A stretch of 29,685 nucleotides of DNA from a virus: IMG/VR virus record IMGVR_UViG_3300035564_000031, positions 1 to 29,685 of that record. One strand, 5' to 3'. The position numbers and the translations under genes were made by a program. The stretch's first letter is position 1. Every line of letters starts with the position of its first letter. The notes under the pieces were generated by a model. That model saw only the letters and a list, made by a program, of their open reading frames with translations, did no database searches and was not told the DNA's origin. Below are positions 26,846 through 29,685 of this stretch, in pieces.

Positions 26846-29062
26846 TCACGCCTTTTCGTAAGCACCCATATCAGGAGCCGCCCCGCTGTAAGGCAGTCCC
26901 ACATCCACCCCAGCATTGATACAGAGTGAACCGGCTTGCAGCGTGTAATCGGTCGTGCTCACCAACAACGGATCAACGTTGATCGAGTGGGCATCCCAAG
27001 AGGTATAGGTTTTCCACTGAGCAAAAGTTTTATCGACTCTTGGACTTTCGGCCTTGAAAATGTTCGCACCACCCACTGCGTAATAACAATTGTAATCAAC
27101 CACGTTGTTGAGGTAGGTGGAACCGGCTTCATCGTTCAATTCCACATTGCTCACGGAATTGGCGGTGAATACATTGTTTTTCATCGTCACGCCGCTCACC
27201 TCGTGGATGGTCGAACCCGGCCCGAATACCCAGGGGTGCATATTCCCGTAACAGGTATTGTGATAAATCGTGGTTGCATCCCCGCTGGCCGTCTGGTGTT
27301 CCTCGACCCATATACCATTCCAAAAATGGTTGTAGCACACATTGAAATGGATGCGTCCAAAGGTGTGAACGTCGTAATGTATGCCGGAATGGTTCCCGCC
27401 GTGGGTGGTGTTGTGATGTGAATAGGCGTTGGCGCAGGTCACAAAATACAAGTTGTCGGACCAGTCCAGCGTGCCGTTATTGTCGTATAACTGGCAGTAG
27501 CGCACCTCGGGAGCCGCGCAGAGGGTAATATAGGCTCCGAACTGACCGTCTGTGGTGTTTCCGTTGTCATGCACGGAGCCCCCATCAATCAAGAAATTTG
27601 TAATGGGTGCAGCTGCGCTTTCTCCGTCCACGCGCACACCAAAGATGCGGTTGTGATGCACCTCACAGTTATTTAGCTGTATCGTATCGTCTGGGGTTGA
27701 CCCGTCTTTGTGGTCAAGCCATAAGCCCGTATAATAACAATGATCGATTTCACAGCGGTTGAGGATGAGCTTGGATACCGCCCCCGCGCTGGGTTTCGCT
27801 CCAAATCCGCGCCCATACTGGCCGCCCGCCCCATGAATTTCTAAATCATTGAAGGTGATGTAATTTCGGTCGTTGCAGTTGACAGTATCATATCTCGCCC
27901 CAATTTCCATAACGTGACCGCTTGGATCTGTCCCGTCCGTCAACCAGGCGTAAATCAAATTGTTTGCGTTGTCAGGGAAATACTTCCCCGCGCCAGTCAG
28001 AGCCGCCAGGGATGCCACGCGCTGCAAATGAGTGTTGTCCTGAAGAAGCAAATAAGTGTCGATGCTCTCAGCATAGGTAGCTTTATAGGTTGGGTTGGGG
28101 GTCGGGTCGCTCGCGCCAATTGCCGCGCCGGTTTCGTTCGATGCGAAACTGTCGAAGTAGATCGTGCCCGAAGTCCCTGCATCCATCTCCCCAACCGCGC
28201 CCATCTCAAAATTACCGCAGGTTTTGGTATCGTTATCCTGGTTGGTGTAAGCATTGATTAGGTTTCCATCAATCCACCAGGAGCAATACCCATTATTTGC
28301 GCCCGCAGCCGTCGCCGCGCCCCAGGATATTTCAATCATGTGGGGGGCGTCTGTGATCGCCGTGGTTGGGCTATTCCCGCCCGAATCGGTGGGCTGGTAT
28401 AAAAAAAGTTTATAACCGCCCGCCGTGAAGTATTGCAGCTTTAGGAAAAATGGCTGAGGGAAGGCGTGCCCCAAAATCATAAACTCGTCCGCGTTTGCCA
28501 TCGTGATCGAATTTGGATCAAACCAGAACCGGCATCGATAAATCTTCTTCCCGTTCGAGGTTGTGGTTCTGACGGTGTGTGCAGTGGTGTCCGCAATTTG
28601 GACAGCCAGTCCCTTCGTACCCACCAGCGCAGCGCCAGCCGTAACCGAGATATGCGCCCCCGCCCCCACCACACTCGTCCAGGCCGAGGTATCGCCGCTT
28701 TCAAATCCATCGGTGAATAGACCCGCGCCAATATTGGCCGATGACCATCCGGTGAGTAAATCCGTACCTGTAATCTTGGGCTTGTTTCCCGAACCATACG
28801 CGCCGTAAATAACCGAATGCCCCGCCGAACCGCCCGGCTCTACGTTCCAAGTTTCTCGGAATGTTGAACCTCGTTTTAGTCCAACCCGCTTATCGGCTGC
28901 AAGCAAACCCGACAAAGAGCCGAGTGTTTTCTTGGGGAGCGCCAGCGTTCCGGCGTTGGCGTCGTTTCCAGACACGCCGTCAACATACAGGTCGTATATA
29001 GGCCCCGCCCCATCCATCCCCCCGCCCCCGCTAAACAACAACGTGAATAGTGCTGGGTCCAT
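26846..29062 (-). CDS. Right-handed beta-helix tailspike / receptor-binding protein
   Basis: A 738-aa protein from ATG 29062 (GAGGTGAGC upstream; a GTG two codons earlier is possible). It opens with a Gly-rich cap and YDLYVDGVSGNDANAGTLALP, the entry of a beta-helix. Residues about 118-310 look like an inserted jelly-roll (FTDGFESGDTSAWTSVVGAG to GTIYFDSFASNE). From about 400 on, helix coils repeat (ITFNDLEIHGAGGQ, LILNRCEIDHCYYTGLWLDH, IQLNNCEVHHNRIFGVRVDG, TMKNNVFTANSVSNVEL), and the end CINAGVDVGLP..GAAPDMGAYE is a common beta-helix closing motif. It would bind or cut host surface polysaccharide. Confidence 0.85.
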   Translation of the reverse strand: MDPALFTLLFSGGGGMDGAGPIYDLYVDGVSGNDANAGTLALPKKTLGSLSGLLAADKRVGLKRGSTFRETWNVEPGGSAGHSVIYGAYGSGNKPKITGTDLLTGWSSANIGAGLFTDGFESGDTSAWTSVVGAGAHISVTAGAALVGTKGLAVQIADTTAHTVRTTTSNGKKIYRCRFWFDPNSITMANADEFMILGHAFPQPFFLKLQYFTAGGYKLFLYQPTDSGGNSPTTAITDAPHMIEISWGAATAAGANNGYCSWWIDGNLINAYTNQDNDTKTCGNFEMGAVGEMDAGTSGTIYFDSFASNETGAAIGASDPTPNPTYKATYAESIDTYLLLQDNTHLQRVASLAALTGAGKYFPDNANNLIYAWLTDGTDPSGHVMEIGARYDTVNCNDRNYITFNDLEIHGAGGQYGRGFGAKPSAGAVSKLILNRCEIDHCYYTGLWLDHKDGSTPDDTIQLNNCEVHHNRIFGVRVDGESAAAPITNFLIDGGSVHDNGNTTDGQFGAYITLCAAPEVRYCQLYDNNGTLDWSDNLYFVTCANAYSHHNTTHGGNHSGIHYDVHTFGRIHFNVCYNHFWNGIWVEEHQTASGDATTIYHNTCYGNMHPWVFGPGSTIHEVSGVTMKNNVFTANSVSNVELNDEAGSTYLNNVVDYNCYYAVGGANIFKAESPRVDKTFAQWKTYTSWDAHSINVDPLLVSTTDYTLQAGSLCINAGVDVGLPYSGAAPDMGAYEKA

Positions 29063-29069
29063 GCTCACC

Positions 29070-29685
29070 TCACTTAGCCGTTCCGGTCACGGTGAACCCC
29101 GCCGCTAGTTTCGCCTCGATTGCGTCCAGCCTGGCGATGATCGGCGCAAGGTCAACGGGCGGCACAACTGGCGGAACTACGGGCGGCACTACGGGCGGCT
29201 CATCCAGGTTCCATGCCCCAGGGGCAAACACTTTAGCCAGTTCCACCAGCGCCACGTCAATGTCAACGGGCCGCGCTGCCCCCGCCGCGTTGTAGATGCC
29301 AGGAACCGTTACCGCGTCAGTCAGTTGGAGCATCTCGGCGCGTTTAGTATTACCAACCCACTTGGGATTGAATGACTGCGCATCGATGAGCGTGCTCAGC
29401 GCCTCCCATGTCATTACCTTTCCTTTGCTTCCCGTATAAACTGGCGTTGTATAATCCGCCAGCCATTGAATCTGTTTGTCCAGCAGGGTATTCAAGTCGG
29501 TACAGTAAGCATCTACGAACCACTTCCCGGTGTAGAACCAGATCGGAACGGTACGCAGCAGCCCCGCCGCTTGATCCTCACGGATGCGCTGGGCAAGGTC
29601 TTGAGCGCTGTCATGTATCCACAGTGGGGGAATAACCTCAACAACGCCAGCGGTAAGCGCTTGCCCATGCGCCACACCCAGGGCG
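29070..29685 (-). CDS. Probable lysozyme-like virion or lysis protein (5' end outside window)
   Basis: The frame is open at the right edge, so the N-terminus is missing. About 205 residues are visible. The segment TVPIWFYTGKWFVDAYCTDL and QWLADYTTPVYTG resembles the last strands of GH25 lysozymes (YTG.W.. and LWIADY), which cut the peptidoglycan glycan chain. A linker PPVVPPVVPPVVPPV (12-bp repeats at 29158-29193) and a short coiled coil (IIARLDAIEAKLAAG) follow. The linker suggests a C-terminal multimerisation or binding part. GH25 is a tentative call because the catalytic N-terminal part is not visible. Confidence 0.5.
   Translation of the reverse strand, partial: ALGVAHGQALTAGVVEVIPPLWIHDSAQDLAQRIREDQAAGLLRTVPIWFYTGKWFVDAYCTDLNTLLDKQIQWLADYTTPVYTGSKGKVMTWEALSTLIDAQSFNPKWVGNTKRAEMLQLTDAVTVPGIYNAAGAARPVDIDVALVELAKVFAPGAWNLDEPPVVPPVVPPVVPPVDLAPIIARLDAIEAKLAAGFTVTGTAK
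29158..29193. repeat. 12-bp tandem repeat coding for the VPP linker
   Basis: Three adjoining 12-bp units (plus strand GGCGGCACAACT, GGCGGAACTACG, GGCGGCACTACG), with a partial fourth, encode the PPVV repeats in the lysozyme-like gene. Confidence 0.8.

Noticed and set aside
1-29685. CRISPR array, tRNA, integrase, transposase
   Set aside because: Both strands were read for spaced repeats, tRNA arms, tyrosine/serine recombinase motifs and insertion-sequence ends; none was convincing. The Xis-like HTH alone does not prove lysogeny.

Overview
The window is a stretch of a tailed double-stranded DNA phage (Caudoviricetes), either a free phage or a prophage. The evidence is a nearly contiguous head module: terminase, portal, Mu F-like head protein, scaffold, HK97-type capsid, head-tail connectors, tail completion protein and tail tube protein. 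The connector set and tail tube, with no sheath gene in view, fit a long non-contractile (siphovirus-like) tail, but the tape measure and baseplate genes lie outside the window. No rRNA, tRNA, CRISPR array, transposase or integrase was seen. The host cannot be fixed from the sequence. Base composition is balanced, Shine-Dalgarno sites are strong, and sigma70-like promoters point to an ordinary bacterial host.

Layout. Two divergent promoters sit back to back at 22650-22714 and share a perfect palindrome. From there the leftward operon runs to position 1 and beyond. Its order is: ribbon-helix-helix regulator, zinc protein, MT-A70 methyltransferase, PD-(D/E)XK nuclease, HTH protein, DnaD-like initiator, DnaC-like loader, Toprim/TopoVI-A-like protein, many small membrane and zinc proteins, RusA resolvase, holin-like proteins, ParB-like protein, TET-associated-type glycosyltransferase, terminase, portal, head and tail genes. 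The rightward operon (22755-26704) holds small unknown genes, an endonuclease VII-like HNH protein, an ERF single-strand annealing protein, a secreted or anchored protein, an XRE-like HTH protein and a DUF551-like protein. It ends at a strong hairpin terminator near 26.8 kb. Arriving from the right edge on the minus strand are a probable lysozyme fragment and a large beta-helix tailspike, which end at the same terminator. The simplest reading is a circularly permuted genome: the leftward late operon leaves at position 1, passes through unseen tail genes and re-enters at 29685.

Gene organisation is extremely compact. Most neighbours overlap by ATGA, GTGA or TAATG, which fixes many start codons downstream of the longest possible ORF. 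Several small genes below 60 codons were recovered this way (57, 52, 40, 58, 37, 36 and 45 aa).

The most interesting material is: direct repeats that carry ribosome-binding sequence and flank single genes (a 23-bp repeat around the Toprim gene, a 22-bp leader repeat around an HTH/zinc gene with its own terminator, and 13-bp and 11-bp repeats in the rightward operon); a DNA-modification set (glycosyltransferase, ParB-like protein, and methyltransferase coupled to a nuclease); tandem duplications of tail-tube-like genes and of 138-aa capsid-neighbour genes; and a beta-helix protein encoded next to the capsid. Function assignments rest on reading motifs by eye; no database search was possible.
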